Shown here: piece after piece, positions 10,178 through 21,304 of the stretch | How positions within the stretch are numbered: the stretch's first letter is position 1 | How the letters are laid out: each line of letters opens with the position of its first letter | From: Podospora bellae-mahoneyi | Taxonomy: Eukaryota > Ascomycota > Sordariomycetes > Sordariales > Podosporaceae | Assembly (NCBI RefSeq): GCF_035222275.1 | Contig: NW_026946360.1 | Span: 124,001-188,000 of the forward strand | Reading direction: 5' to 3' | Length of the DNA: 64,000 nucleotides | Program-made: the position numbers and the translations under genes | Notes under the pieces: model-generated | What the model was told of the DNA's origin: nothing | Seen by the model: only the letters and a program-made list of their open reading frames with translations | Database searches by the model: none

Positions 10178-12625
10178 TCACCTCTCATGAAAGAAAGTTC
10201 CAGCATCATCAAACCCAGCCCCAAACATATCAAGTCCAACCCCCATCGTCAGCTCCGAGCTGAAAAGGTCCGAATCCATCAGCTGCGCCACCCAGGCACC
10301 CGATGGCGAAATGTTTACCAAGTCAGAAGTCCCAGATTGCCCCGTGCTATCAACCGCTTTCAGCATTTGGGAAAGCGCATCTCGGCAACGAGTGATAGTC
10401 TCATTTCCTCCGTCTAAGCCGTGCAATATCTCGAGTGCGGTATCCATCATCTTTCTCAACTCTGTAGTGGATATTGCTGAGAGTATGGTGCTGTTCGGTA
10501 ATGGCATCCTCTTAATGGAGATAACACCCAAGAGAGCCAAAGAGGCGTTGAAGGCTGAAAGGCACGTCAGTATAACGCCAAAGGTAGAAGCAATGGACCG
10601 GCCAGACATACTGTAGTAGCAAGAGAACCACCAGGCCCCGAGAAGATTCTGATTCGTGGTTTCGGATGCCTTGAGGAGCTCTTTGCTGATGTGGAGCACA
10701 TCTCCTGCTGTCTTGACCAGATCAGAAAGAATTGTTGCTCCACAGCTGTGAAGCCACCGGGAAGTGTGCTCGTGTGAAGATGACTCCGAACCTGTTGTAT
10801 CAAGGAACAGGTTGATGACGGGTCTCATCGCTAGTATACGTATCCCGAGGTAACGGAGAGAGAGAAGAACCCTGAGACGCGTGCTCTCCAACATCAGTGG
10901 AGCAACAGCGTCGATTGTATCGTGACAGGTCATGATCTTGAGGTTGGAAGGGAGCGTATCCTGCCATTGAGCCAATCCAAAGCAAACTTTTGTCGTTTGC
11001 TCAAGAATTTGGCTTGGTTCTGGATTCGGGTTTGAGCCAAGATTATTGTCGTAAAGGCGCTCAAGGATGTCACCCATCAGATGTGTTACTGACCTGGCTC
11101 TAATGTTAACAGACAAGTACTAAAGCTCAAGGAAGGAAAGGTCTCTCGCATTAAAGAGTCAATATATGCTATGCTTGATCTTGTCACACTGCTGGAGACG
11201 TTGCTGAACGCAATTCGGGCTCCCGGTTTGGGATTGACATGTGCCAGTGGTATGAGCGGCGGCCGGCCATATGTAACGCTCAGCCAACTGCCACGATGTT
11301 AGCTCACTGAGAAAAAAGACTTACATTGCCTGAGTCACGTACCGGTCATTCATGACACACCAATACCATTGCCTTCTTCGAATCTCAGCGTCCAACGGAG
11401 AAAGACTGTGACATCCCGTGACGTGGAGTCCCAGTTGATACGAGCCCTTGACGGACAGGCTGTGGAATGTCCATGCAAGAGAGGAGTAACTGGTGCCTTC
11501 GAGATAGATCACCATCAACAGAAACAATTGGACTACGCAAAACGTGTGTAAGTAGGCTCTCCGCGTTGAAGATATGGGCGAAAGAAACCGTACCTAATTC
11601 CAGAGAGGGATTACCCAGCATGTATGGTTTTACCAACTCTAGTGCTCGCTGAAAGCACATGTCTGACAGTGCAGCTCGGTCTTGGGGTGGTGATCTGACA
11701 CCGACCACATTGGAAGCTAGTGCGAAAACCATGTTGATAATCCCAAGCCAGGGTTTTGACAGCTTTTCTGGGCTCTCTGACTTGGCAATGAACCACATCG
11801 AGCGAAATCTGTCTTCGTGAATACACGGCAGCATTAGATTGACGGTATTGAAGTAGAGATGTAGGAGCTGCTCAGACTGTTCCAGAGCTGGAAGGACATA
11901 GACATCCACAGCCCTCTTCTGCAAAGTCTTATTTCCTCTCATGATCGGCCGACTTGATACAAATGTGCCTGAACGGGTTCGCCTAGCTTGGTGGCCCGAG
12001 GAACTGTCCCGAAAGCTGGTGGCCCCTCCTAGCGCACGCATGATGAAGCGGAGAAACGCAACATTTGAAGACGGTCCTGGTAGGAAATGCTCAGTCGCCA
12101 TGGCCGAGAACAGGACCTTTTATGGTTATTCTTACCAATGTACTCCTGTTCCGCTGAATCTTGCCGAAGTGACACAGCCCCCATTCCGTCCACAACGTCA
12201 CCCTCATCTTCGATAAGACTCGTCCCCGGTGTGCTCGCATCGCATTGAAGACTTCGATCGTCCAGCCTACTCGCGGAGGGTGATGTCGCCTGCAATGTTT
12301 CGTTCTGTCTGCCCTTCTCCTGCAGTGCAGCAAGCTGTTGCTCCAATACACGGAGCCTCTCTTCTAGCTGGCTGACATCTTTGTCCTGAGCGGGCTTGTA
12401 AGAAGGGTCGTCGTACTCGCAGACCAACCCCACATCACTACAGGTGGAGCAAGGAAGGAGACCGTCGCATCTAGACTTGCGAGTTCTGCATGTCTTGCAG
12501 GCAACTGAGATTCTGGTGCGTTTTCGTGTTTTGGGCTGGGCTGACTGTTCTGCTTCATCCGTGACATTGAGATTACTGACTGGGGTAGTGAACCACGGAG
12601 GCTGCGTGAGGCCATTGTTGGCCAT
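10178..12625 (-). CDS. Zn2Cys6 fungal transcription factor
   Basis: Nuclear regulator, 715 aa, six exons: 12136..12625, 11594..12076, 11343..11532, 11188..11287, 10612..11119 and 10178..10554. Exon phases sum correctly. The binuclear zinc cluster has the six-Cys spacing C-x2-C-x6-C-x5-C-x2-C-x6-C (CKTCRTRKSRC, then CSTCSDVGLVC). A heptad-like coiled coil follows (QLEERLRVLEQQLAALQEK). The fungal_trans middle domain shows AIYLQG-type, LGLH, LSPLDAEIRRR and TYGRPPLIPLAHV motifs, some only after splicing. The intron at 11120..11187 has a weak donor (GTGACA), chosen because it joins the frame to HLMGDILERLYDNNLG. The gene is flanked by repeat arrays on both sides and lies next to the CAO-1-like/VAO pair, making it a candidate regulator of them. 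Confidence 0.88.
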
Positions 12626-13064
12626 GATGCTGTGGGCGACGAGGTGAGGAAAGGTTCTTGATCCAATCAGAAGGACAGGATCAAACTGAGTAATGAGAGA
12701 GAGGAGATGCAAACAAGCTTTCCCCGTGGGGTTTGATGTTGCGGGGTACTTTGACTGCAAGCTCCATCGGCTCAACAGAAGGCATCCCTGCTCCACTGGC
12801 TTTCTCTCCAACCATGATCTCAAGTCGTTGTTTCTCTAACAGACCTATCTAAGATAACTTCGAAAGATCAATGGCCCAACTCGAGCAAGCCCATGCTCTA
12901 GACATGCGTCGATGTGGCAGTCTTGCTGCCTTCTGGATCTCGGGGTCAGGGGTAAAGGTGGGGCATTCAGGGGTAATGTTTTCCGAGCCACACTGCACCT
13001 CCATCCAGCCCAGCACATCTCAGACAGAGTAGCTGGTACAAATGAGCATATAACATAGTTCAGA
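12626..13064. promoter_or_regulatory. Upstream region of the Zn2Cys6 gene
   Basis: It probably holds the promoter and 5' leader of the regulator. No specific site is recognised. Confidence 0.3.
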
Positions 13065-13290
13065 ATGCTTTTTAATATGTTTCAAGGCCTCTTATTGAGA
13101 TCTGATGGCTTCTCAAGGCATCCTGACTATCTTTCAGGGCCTAGTGACTGCTTTTACGCCCTGGTGGTTGCTTTTTACAGCCTCTTAACTGCTTTTTCAA
13201 GACTTGCTGATTATATTATGAGGCCTGATAGTTTATTACTTGAGGCCTGTTGACTATACTTTGGTGCCTGTTAAATATCTTTTACCTTAT
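13065..13290 (+). repeat. 21-bp degenerate tandem repeat array R2
   Basis: About nine to ten diverged units of the same 21-bp family, for example GGCCTAGTGACTGCTTTT and AGGCCTGTTGACTATACTT. The array lies between the regulator's promoter and the 3' end of the CAO-1-like gene, in the same orientation as R1. Confidence 0.8.
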
Positions 13291-13456
13291 CCGCGGCATA
13301 GTAGCATTATCTTGAATCTCATGCAGATATGGAAGCAGTTATGTCTTAACTTATTTTTGAGTATCAATCTTTGTATCCAGAACATTCTATAGAGGATTCG
13401 CGAATCTCTTTTACTATCTAGGCACTTTATAGGCTAAAAAGCATCATGTTTCCACA

Positions 13457-15080
13457 TCATGGTTTATCATCGTCTACCCAGTTCCCATGCAACCCTTGCC
13501 TCAACCGCACGGGCAACAAGATGACAGCTTGCGCTTTGGTAAAGTTCTTCGTGTCAAGCAAGTGTAGCTCACTCGACATCGTGGCGTAGTTGTTTACAAG
13601 AGCAAGCAAATACCCATCTCCTTCCTCACCAGACCCTCGACGGGGAATGAATACTGGCTCCTGAACCATGTGTGTTCGTCCAGGGAAATACACTTCCACC
13701 TTACGAGTTTGGAGGTCAAGATGTCCCAGTGAGTTATACAGAGGGTATCCCCCGCCGAGCTGGTGGGCAATCCCTGGGAAGTCGGTCCCCAACGCCGGAT
13801 TCAACATGTCGTAGAAGCAGTGCCTGTATGGTTGAGTGGCAAATCGGTCGTCGATTCGGTAAAACTCCGAGTTGTCCTCTTGAAGCACCTCCGGGTCGGC
13901 AAGATGGAGGTTTGAAGACTTTGGATCAATCACAAAACGCTTCAACTGGGAGACAATTGAACTTGGCTCCGGGGCATTCCCCTGGGCATCCGGCCACCAA
14001 AAGAAGACGTTCTTGTCACTGAGCGCAATGTCCATGACGATATTGCCCGATGAGTCCTCGAAGGCGTTGCTAACGTGGCCGGGGAATGAGTTGCGGTATT
14101 GAAACCACTGACATGGATATTAGCGACGTCCCAAAACTTTGGAGAAGAAGTTTGCCAAAGTCGCTCACCTTAACATCTTCCGGCTTCGCGCCTGTTCGAG
14201 GCAAAACCCCGACATAAAACGGTGTCTCGGGGCTCCACTGCCAGTGCTCGCCACCCTGCTTCAGCCTCTCGAGATCACAAACCTGCGGCATGATGGGGAA
14301 GAGCACAAAGTTTTCAGTCACAGCAAAGTCGTGAATCATTCCCACAACTGGCGCAACGAGCCACACCACCTCGAGGAACTTGCCATCAGGAGCTACTCGG
14401 TAATAGCACACATCAGGCGTCCCATCTCCTTTGGCCTCATACCCAAAGCAAATCATCTCGCCCGTCTTGGGGTCGAACTTGGGATGGGCTGTGAACGTCA
14501 AACTGGGAAGCTGCCCATCAAAAGTGTGCAGGCCCAAGGTCTCGAGGGTTTCTGGGTCCAATGCGTACGGCGGGGCGTCTTCCTTGAGGGCGAGCAGCTT
14601 GCCGTTGAAGTGGATGATGTTGGTGTTGGCTGTGGTGCGGACTTTGAACTCGACCGCATCGGTGTACTTGTTGCGGTACTTTCCCAACAGGGCCCGCTTG
14701 GCCTCGCGTTCTCGTTTCAGCTTCTCAGTCTGGACATATTTTTGCTTGAAAGAGACTTTGCCGTCTTTGATCCGGAAAGCGCTGATGGAGCCATCCCCGT
14801 TGAACCACTATGGCGGATGATGAGCTTCTTGACCTCGGGCAAAATATGGAGCACTTACTGGGTCATCTTGGATGAAAGGAGGCAGCTGGGGATCTGGCAT
14901 GACACGGTAAAACGTACCGTCAATGTCATCTGGAATTGCCCCATGAACCTCCAGGTGTGAAACCTCGCCTTCAAGGCGGCATGGCTTCATAAACCCAGAG
15001 AACTGAGGGCGATCGGGAAAGTGAGTTGGTGCTTGTGCTGCCATGACTACGGTTGTCTGAGGCGAGGTGGAAGAGGTCAT
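13457..15080 (-). CDS. cao-1: CAO-1-like carotenoid-cleavage-family (stilbene) dioxygenase
   Basis: Non-haem iron dioxygenase of the RPE65/CCD family, 503 aa, three exons: 14859..15080, 14169..14807 and 13457..14107 (introns 51 and 61 nt). All four expected iron-binding histidines are present in family contexts: LTFTAHPKFD, VVGMIHDFAVTENF, PGHVSNAFED and GLHGNWVD. The overall sequence closely resembles what I recall of Neurospora CAO-1, which cleaves resveratrol and piceatannol to hydroxybenzaldehydes rather than acting on carotenoids. Examples are FKVRTTANTNI, ALKEDAPPYALDPETLETLG and the KNVFFWWPDA segment. No signal peptide is seen, so it should be cytosolic. It is transcribed divergently from a VAO-type oxidase 362 bp away. 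An alternative start lies 12 codons downstream. Substrate preference is inferred, not shown. Confidence 0.9.
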
Positions 15081-15442
15081 CGTAGGAGATCTAAATACTC
15101 TCCCATCTTGGACGTTACCCCGATCCGGGGAGACACGAAGGCTTGCTCCCCGTTCCCCGGTTCTTCCCCGGATTTTATGCATTCGGATATGTCGGGGGGG
15201 TGCTAGCAGATCTTGGCAACCTGGAGAAAGTGGGTTTCCCTGGAATCTGGGGCTCAAAATGGGTGGAGCTTGCCCGGGTGTTCCCCGATCAAACACACCT
15301 CAGACCAACAAAACTGTGCTGTGGTTATGCAGACAAGCCAAATATCAAGTACAAAAGAAATGGTCGGGATACCGCGGAAATTTTCGCTCATCATGTCGTT
15401 CCGGAATCTATCTGTCTTACTCATTTCCCCTCCACCGCCGTC
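15081..15442. promoter_or_regulatory. Shared bidirectional promoter, CAO-1-like and VAO-type genes
   Basis: The two start codons lie back to back, 362 bp apart. Both promoters must therefore sit in or near this stretch, which suggests co-regulation. It is rich in CCCCGG and CCCCGAT-type motifs, but I cannot assign them to a factor. A CGG-rich Zn2Cys6 site could be among them. Confidence 0.5.
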
Positions 15443-17170
15443 ATGCCGCCAACAATTTCTTTGACGCCTGCCACGCTGAAAGCCTTTTTCGATGACGTTG
15501 CCCTTCTTATCGGTGAGGACAATGTCTCACGAGATCACTCAAGTGGTGCCTTGACAGGTGTGGCAACTTCCCTAGCGAGACGACATCTTCCATACTGACA
15601 AGAAGAACAGGAGCTCTGGGGCAAACAACATACGGCGATGCATTCTCAAAAGCCGACACAAATCTTCCAGCGGGTGCTGTGCGACCCGAAACCGTCCAGG
15701 AAGTTCAGGAAATTGTCAAGCTCGCCAACAAGCACCAGGTCTATCTTTGGACAGTATCAAGAGGCAAGAACCTTGGCTACGGTGGTACTGGACCCGTCGT
15801 CAAAGGGACCGTGGTGCTGGACCTGCATCGCATGACCCAGATTATCGAAATCAATGAGGAGTATGGCTATGCCATCGCGGAGCCTGGAGTATCATTTTTC
15901 GACCTCTATGAAGAGATCCAGAGGAGGGGACTGAAGCTTTGGCCTTCGGTTCCTGCAATCGGCTGGGGCTCCGTCGTGGGCAACACCCTCGACCGAGGAT
16001 TTGGCTACACGCCTAATGGTGAGCATTCACAGTCTCAGTGCGGCATGGAGGTTGTGTTGCCAGATGGGACTCTCCTTCGCACTGGCTCTGGAGCGATGTC
16101 CGATAACGCCACGTGGGCGCTGTACAAAGGGTAAGTCTATACATTGCCTCGCTGTCCTCTTCGCCATCAACGATACTGACACGACTCCTCACAGCGGCTT
16201 CGGCCCCAGTCTGGACGGCTTGTTCTATCAGTCAAACCTCGGAATTGTCACCAAGATCGGAATCCACATCACCCCTGCCCCCGAAGCCTACGCCACTGTC
16301 GAAGTCGATGTACCGCTCGAGTCAGACCTCATCCCCTTGGTCGGCACCCTCTCTGATCTCATGCGCCGCTCCATCATTCTCAACAGTCCCTCCATAGCCA
16401 ACATCTTCCGCATCGCCCTCACCTCTGAGAAGCCCGAAGTCCTCAGTCAGATTGGTCCCTACATGAAGGCAGACTCGTGCGTGCCCTACGACCTCCTCGA
16501 GAGGATTCGGGTTGAGGAGAGGTGGGGTTTCTGGCGGGCGTATTTCTCGCTCTACGGCTCAGTGGAAATGCTTTCCGCGCTCAAAGCAACAGTAGAGCGT
16601 GCCTTCAGACAAGCTGTGCCCGGTGTGCAGTTCAAATATCGCGAATGGGCCGGATTGCCTGGTGCGGCCATCTCGGCCGCGGAGGATATCAAGACCGAGG
16701 TGGTTCCTCACAGCGGTATCCCAACCGTGGAACCTTTGGGGATTGTTGACTCGAGAGGTGAACGGGGCGGTGGGCATATCTGTTTCAGCCCGGTGATACC
16801 GCCTTCGGGCAGGGAGCTGTACGATTGGTACCTCGCAGCCAAGAAGAGGACCGCGGACGCCAAGTTTGACTTCTTCGCCGACTTTCATGTCTACCCTCGA
16901 TATGTCATTGCTATTGATCTGGTAATTTACACGATGGGTGAGGAGCAGAGGCTGCATGAGCTGTACAAACAGTTGCTGCACGACGCGGGAGAGCGGAGGT
17001 TCATGGAGTATAGAACTCACGTGGGGTATATGGACACAGTCGCCTCGAAGCTCGATTTCAATGACTTCGCTTTTGGGAAGTTTGTCCAGACACTCAAGGA
17101 TACGTTTGATCCAAACGGAGTACTTTCGCCGGGAAAGTCAGGAATCTGGGTGACGGGACAGAATATGTAG
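15443..17170 (+). CDS. Vanillyl-alcohol-oxidase-type FAD oxidase
   Basis: VAO/PCMH flavoprotein of 536 aa in three exons (15443..15557, 15611..16130, 16195..17170). The FAD-binding domain shows SRGKNLGYGGTGPVVKGT and GNTLDRGFGYTPNGEH, and the joined exon gives KGGFGPSLDGLFYQSNLG. The C terminus has the EYRTHVGYMD and DPNGVLSPGKSGIW signatures of VAO and eugenol oxidase, so the Tyr-Tyr-Arg phenolate-binding set appears kept. Two catalytic features look changed: VPAIGWGS replaces the usual VPDLGGGS, and FHVYPRYVIAIDL lacks a His where VAO binds FAD covalently. It probably oxidises a para-substituted phenol released by or related to stilbene or lignin breakdown. No signal peptide is evident. The start at 15443 gives a normal family N terminus. 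Confidence 0.9.
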
Positions 17171-17263
17171 ATGTCTTGTGAACTATATCAAATACCTATA
17201 TAGTCACACCCGACAATATCTTTGGGCTCAGTCCGTATCGGTCTCGGAAGGTGAGCAAAGGTA

Positions 17264-17470
17264 TGACGAACCCCTATCCAGAACCTCTGAAAGGGATACC
17301 GGTTGAAGGCACTTCTGAACAATCCGGTTCGATACAGCTAAACATTGTACAACAAATAGCTTGTCTCGATCACAACAGTCTAGATACCAACGATTGTGAC
17401 TTCCAACTATTGCATACTGCGGAACTGTCTATCTACGCCGGCCAGTTTCTCCGTATATATAGACCTCAGG
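17264..17470 (+). mobile_element. LTR-like repeat fossil, copy A
   Basis: About 205 bp recur in diverged form at 23208..23404. Both copies begin TGACGAACCCC, share AGAACCTCTGAAAGGGATAC, and reach a TATATATAGACC block that resembles an LTR promoter. This suggests relics of long terminal repeats of an old LTR retrotransposon family. The element is broken and no internal coding part is seen. The right boundary is uncertain and may reach about 17710. The degree of divergence suggests considerable age. Confidence 0.4.
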
Positions 17471-17494
17471 GCCCTGAGGTGCTCGCTCTGCTAT

Positions 17495-17610
17495 GGCCCC
17501 GATCACTCCTAGCACATTGCATCCTGTAGAGTGCTCGTCGTGCTATGCCTTCGATCATCCCGAGCATCTTGCATGCTGCAGAGTGCTCGTGCTTCTTGGC
17601 GCTATAGCAC
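17495..17610. repeat. Imperfect ~55-bp tandem duplication
   Basis: Two adjacent diverged units share the order GATCACTCC/GATCATCCC, then GCACATTGCATCCTG/GCATCTTGCATGCTG, then AGAGTGCTCGT. The repeat lies directly after LTR-like copy A and may belong to it. Confidence 0.45.
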
Positions 17611-17714
17611 TTCTGGCCCGCCCTGATTGGCTGCCTCCTGACTTTCCTAATGATTGGCTGGGGACGTCCTGCGCCCCTCATACTGCGCGACCTCCCGTTG
17701 GGTTAACTGTGACA

Positions 17715-17945
17715 ATTTATTAGCTTCTCTTTATATACATTTAAGTAATTCTTAATTACCGATTAAATAAGGATATAGTCGATATATAAATAACATTTTT
17801 ATATAGCAAAAGTTGATATATACAATTATAAGGAAGGTATAATAGTATGTAATAGATGCTTAGTAAAGTGAAGAAGGTTTGCGAGAAATGGTTGGGAAGG
17901 GGGAATGTAATAACTTTAGTAAATACATTAATACTTACTTTAGTC
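17715..17945. other. AT-rich island, RIP-like
   Basis: This stretch is markedly rich in A, T and TpA dinucleotides compared with its surroundings, as expected after repeat-induced point mutation of a former repeat. It holds no gene. It separates the LTR-like fossil from the TPR fragment. Confidence 0.5.
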
Positions 17946-17966
17946 TTTAAGGACCGAGGTGAGTGA

Positions 17967-18138
17967 GAGGAGGCTGAGAAGCTGTTTGTGCAGGTAATGG
18001 AGACTCGCAGGACTAAGCTTGGGGCCGATCACCTAGCTACGCTGACGAGCATGGGCAACCTAGCGTCGATACTTTGGAACCGGGGCCGGTGGGAGGAAGC
18101 CGAGAAGCTGTTTGTGCACGTGATGGAGACGAGCTTTC
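17967..18138 (+). pseudogene. Fragment of a TPR-repeat (NLR-type) gene
   Basis: The frame encodes one full and one partial 42-residue tetratricopeptide repeat of the kinesin-light-chain type. EEAEKLFVQVMETRRTKLG is followed by DHLATLTSMGNLASI, then a near-identical second EEAEKLFVHVMET. A stop lies immediately before it and the homology ends abruptly after it. Such nearly identical TPRs are typical of the C-terminal sensor of fungal NLR proteins (NB-ARC/NACHT-TPR). No nucleotide-binding domain is present, so this is a leftover piece. Confidence 0.7.
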
Positions 18139-19116
18139 GCGAGGGAATACGTTCCAAACACGGTCAGAGATCCGGCTTTCAAGTTGTTCCAAGCTCTAGA
18201 TGCTGGCTCCCGCGTAGCAAACGGTGCTAGGCACTTTTCATCCACGCTGCGGGAAATTGAGAACTTGACATCATTGACATCGCAGTTCACTTCTACTGAC
18301 TTCAGTTCTTGAAGAAAGTTCTGTCGGTTTGTCGCCATCATGGCCGATACCTCTGATCCCCGCGAAATATTTGAGCCCTCCAAGTACCCAGAGCTCGCAG
18401 CCGATGCCCCGATTCGTATCAAACGAGGCGCAGAGAGTCTGTAGATCAGGGCCGAGGAAGAGCAGCAAACGGAGAGCGTTGGTCAAGATGGGTATCATTG
18501 GATCGCAATTGCTGGTTGGTTGAATCACTGCCACGTGCTAAGGTCCAGAAAAGGTTCCCGAAGGCAGGGTATATTCAAGGTTCACCAATGGTGTCATTGT
18601 CGAGGGATACTGCCCTTTCGCCGAGGGGGCAGACGGGTTGGCTTACGGGCCGTCGCAGGCAAACTTGAGCTAAACAGCTGATACCTAATTGGAATCGGCC
18701 GGGCTTCAGCAAGCCCCTTTATGATCTCTCCCACTTCTTGCCGACCGCCGCGGGTGCCTGCGTACCGATGACGCTCCCTGCCACTGGCTGCCCCAGAGCA
18801 GTGACAAACGGACATGAGACACACCGGTGCTGCAAGACGCATTCCATGGGTCAGAGGATTAGGACTCCGCGTCTTGAATCGAGGGGGATCCCGTTCATGA
18901 ATATCCCGGCCGGCCTCTATGGTAACGGGCTTATAACTGGTGTAATGCCCTTCACTAGGGATCTCCGACACATCTGTCTTCGTGTTTTATTCAGTCAAGA
19001 CTTATTTTCGCTTAACAACAACCATACGGGAGCATTCATCACACGTATGTCAGCCTTATCCACCCATCAGAATAATAACCCGTTACTAACATCTATATCT
19101 CTTGAGGCCGGGAAAC
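18139..19116. other. Region between TPR fragment and exonuclease gene
   Basis: A short frame at about 18340..18447 encodes a hydrophilic peptide (ADTSDPREIFEPSKYPELAA), possibly a gene fragment. I recognise nothing else. The last 200-300 bp should hold the exonuclease promoter. Confidence 0.35.
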
Positions 19117-19947
19117 ATGTCGACTTCTACTACTACTCAGAATCCGAACATCGGGGCAAACCTACCGATACCCACGGAGAACAAGGGTACAAACAACCCA
19201 GATTCTGGCGACCTCATTGACACTGCTACGGCTATGTCCGCCCTCGTGGATATCCTTGATGGTCAGCCCAACACGCCTCCCTCGCTGTATATCGACCTCG
19301 AGGGAGTTTACCTTTCTAGACATGGCACTATATCCATTCTTCAAATTTACGTTCTGCCTCGTCGCAAGGCCTACCTCATCGACGTCCACATCCTCGGTGA
19401 AAAGGCGTTCTCCACCCACAGTTCAACCACGGGCCGTACCTTCAAGGACATTTTGGAGTCAGAGACGATCCCTAAGGTCTTCTTCGACGTCCGTAACGAC
19501 TCGGATGCGCTATTTAGCCACTTCCAGATCCGTCTCGCAGGCGTCCAGGACCTGCAGCTGATGGAGCTCGCTACGCGCACGTATTCGCGGAGGGTCGTCT
19601 GCGGGCTGGCCCGCTGCATTGAGCGCGATGCCGCTCTGAGCACGTCGGCGCGGAGTTCCTGGATGGCCACCAAGGAGCGAGGCACCAGACTTTTTGCGCC
19701 CGAGCGTGGGGGCAGTTACCAGGTGTTCAATGAGCGGCCTCTCAATGAGGAAATCAGACGCTACTGTGTTCAGGACGTCCATCTCCTCCCCCGGCTGTGG
19801 GCGCACTATCACGGTAAGCTCACGAAGGATTGGAAAAGAAGGGTGCTTGAGGCGTCGCGGGACAGAGTGGCGCTGTCTCAGACGCCCGGGTTCAATGGTA
19901 AAGGACAGCATATGGCACTGGCACCGGCTGGTTGGTCTTGGATGTAA
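19117..19947 (+). CDS. 3'-5' exonuclease (DnaQ/WRN-like) domain protein
   Basis: Single-exon protein of 276 aa from the ATG at 19117. The ribonuclease-H-like exonuclease fold is shown by Exo I (LYIDLEGVYLSRHGTISILQ, with the Asp-x-Glu pair), Exo II (KVFFDVRNDSDALF) and Exo III (NEEIRRYCVQDVHLLPRLW, with the terminal Asp). These supply the DEDD metal ligands. The family trims RNA or DNA 3' ends; the substrate here is unknown. There is no signal peptide and the N-terminal 40 residues are low complexity. It is the only clear gene within about 8 kb of decayed sequence. Confidence 0.85.
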   Translation: MSTSTTTQNPNIGANLPIPTENKGTNNPDSGDLIDTATAMSALVDILDGQPNTPPSLYIDLEGVYLSRHGTISILQIYVLPRRKAYLIDVHILGEKAFSTHSSTTGRTFKDILESETIPKVFFDVRNDSDALFSHFQIRLAGVQDLQLMELATRTYSRRVVCGLARCIERDAALSTSARSSWMATKERGTRLFAPERGGSYQVFNERPLNEEIRRYCVQDVHLLPRLWAHYHGKLTKDWKRRVLEASRDRVALSQTPGFNGKGQHMALAPAGWSWM

Positions 19948-21304
19948 TCTATTCTGCGGCGCGGACGCGAAGACGGCACAAGTCGCGGTCAGGCACTGTC
20001 AGTGGGACTTGAACGAGCAGCGGGGCGGGCTGTTCCTGTGGCATGGTCGCCAGCAGGTCCCTTAGGTTTCTGGGCCACTGGGTAGTTTTAGCTTTTTGGA
20101 GGTCAAATGAGTTACAAAAGCAAGCCACTCAATATTTGACGGGTAACGTCGCTCTAGCTTAGCTCTCAAGGAACTTCAAGGTGCCTTTAGGCACGATGCA
20201 TGGCATGACATGTTGCCTAACTCAAAACGTAGAAGCTGTTTCTGGCTCCAGCAAAGGCACTGCCTACACAGGCAAAATGATAAAAGCTGTTTCTGGATTT
20301 ATCAGAGCTGTGGTTTCCCGGGCGGCGGAGGGCTTTCCCGACGTCAATATGTGGCAGAAACGAAAGTGTTGATATCACTTCATTATCCAGTCCCATCGTC
20401 ATGAACGAGACCGGTGCAGACTTGGACACCGCTGTCGACAGTTTGGTCAATACATTGCGCACCATTGGGGACAGCATAGACCGAGCAGGCAACAGTTTGA
20501 TAGCTCTTACGGAGATGGAGCATAGTGCTCAAGGGAGAGAGAACATGGAGCGGTATTTCAGGTGCTTCCAGACCTGCGCAACAGGTAACTATTGGTGGCC
20601 GTAAATTAATCTGTCAAAGCATCTACTTGTGAGAAACACACCTACCCGCTTCGCTAGACGTCGTTGCCGCCGTTACGGCGTCGAGCAGTACCTACAGGTT
20701 GACGGATCCCTTGCTGTTCCTTTTTAAATCAGTTCTGCTCCACCATAGGCTCTATCATTCACATAGATGGCTATTTTCCCGCTTCATCAGCATGGTGTTT
20801 TGGCCTCGATTGTCAGCATTGGGGTGCTATGTTATTTGTCTCCCAAAGGATATACAACAAAGATGGAACAATTGTCTCTTGTAGTGGCATATATACACCA
20901 TGGATCATCTCCCTGGACCAGCATCCTTGCCGCCGAGCTAATTCTGGCTCGCGAATGCCCCACTCGACGGGCATGCGCAGGATGTCTTTACCCCTGAGCT
21001 TGCAACCAGCGCAGCGTCTGGCTGTGGGAAGGCTGACTGCCATCCTCAGTTTCTCAATCCTTTAATATAGCGCTTTTTGGCCTACGCCGGGTCGCCATTA
21101 TCAAAAAGCATCCACTCCCCTCGCTGTGCTCTCTTCCTAGTTCTCCATTCGTACGTCGACCTCCCCGTCCCTCGGCTGCCATCAGCTAAGCTTTGCTCTC
21201 GAGCACCAGCGACTTGACCTTTCCTGTTATCTTCTTTTCTTCGGTCCTGCCCTGTCCTACTACCTGCCCTCTTACGGCTGCGACGAACTGGGAAATTGGC
21301 AGCC
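19948..21304. other. Gene-poor region
   Basis: Two short frames (20181..20372 and 20401..20604) have protein-like composition but no domain. The second encodes DTAVDSLVNTLRTIGDSIDR and could be a degraded helical segment. From about 21090 the sequence becomes pyrimidine-rich, like a promoter or 5' UTR in front of the copper-fist fragment. Nothing else is supported. Confidence 0.35.
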
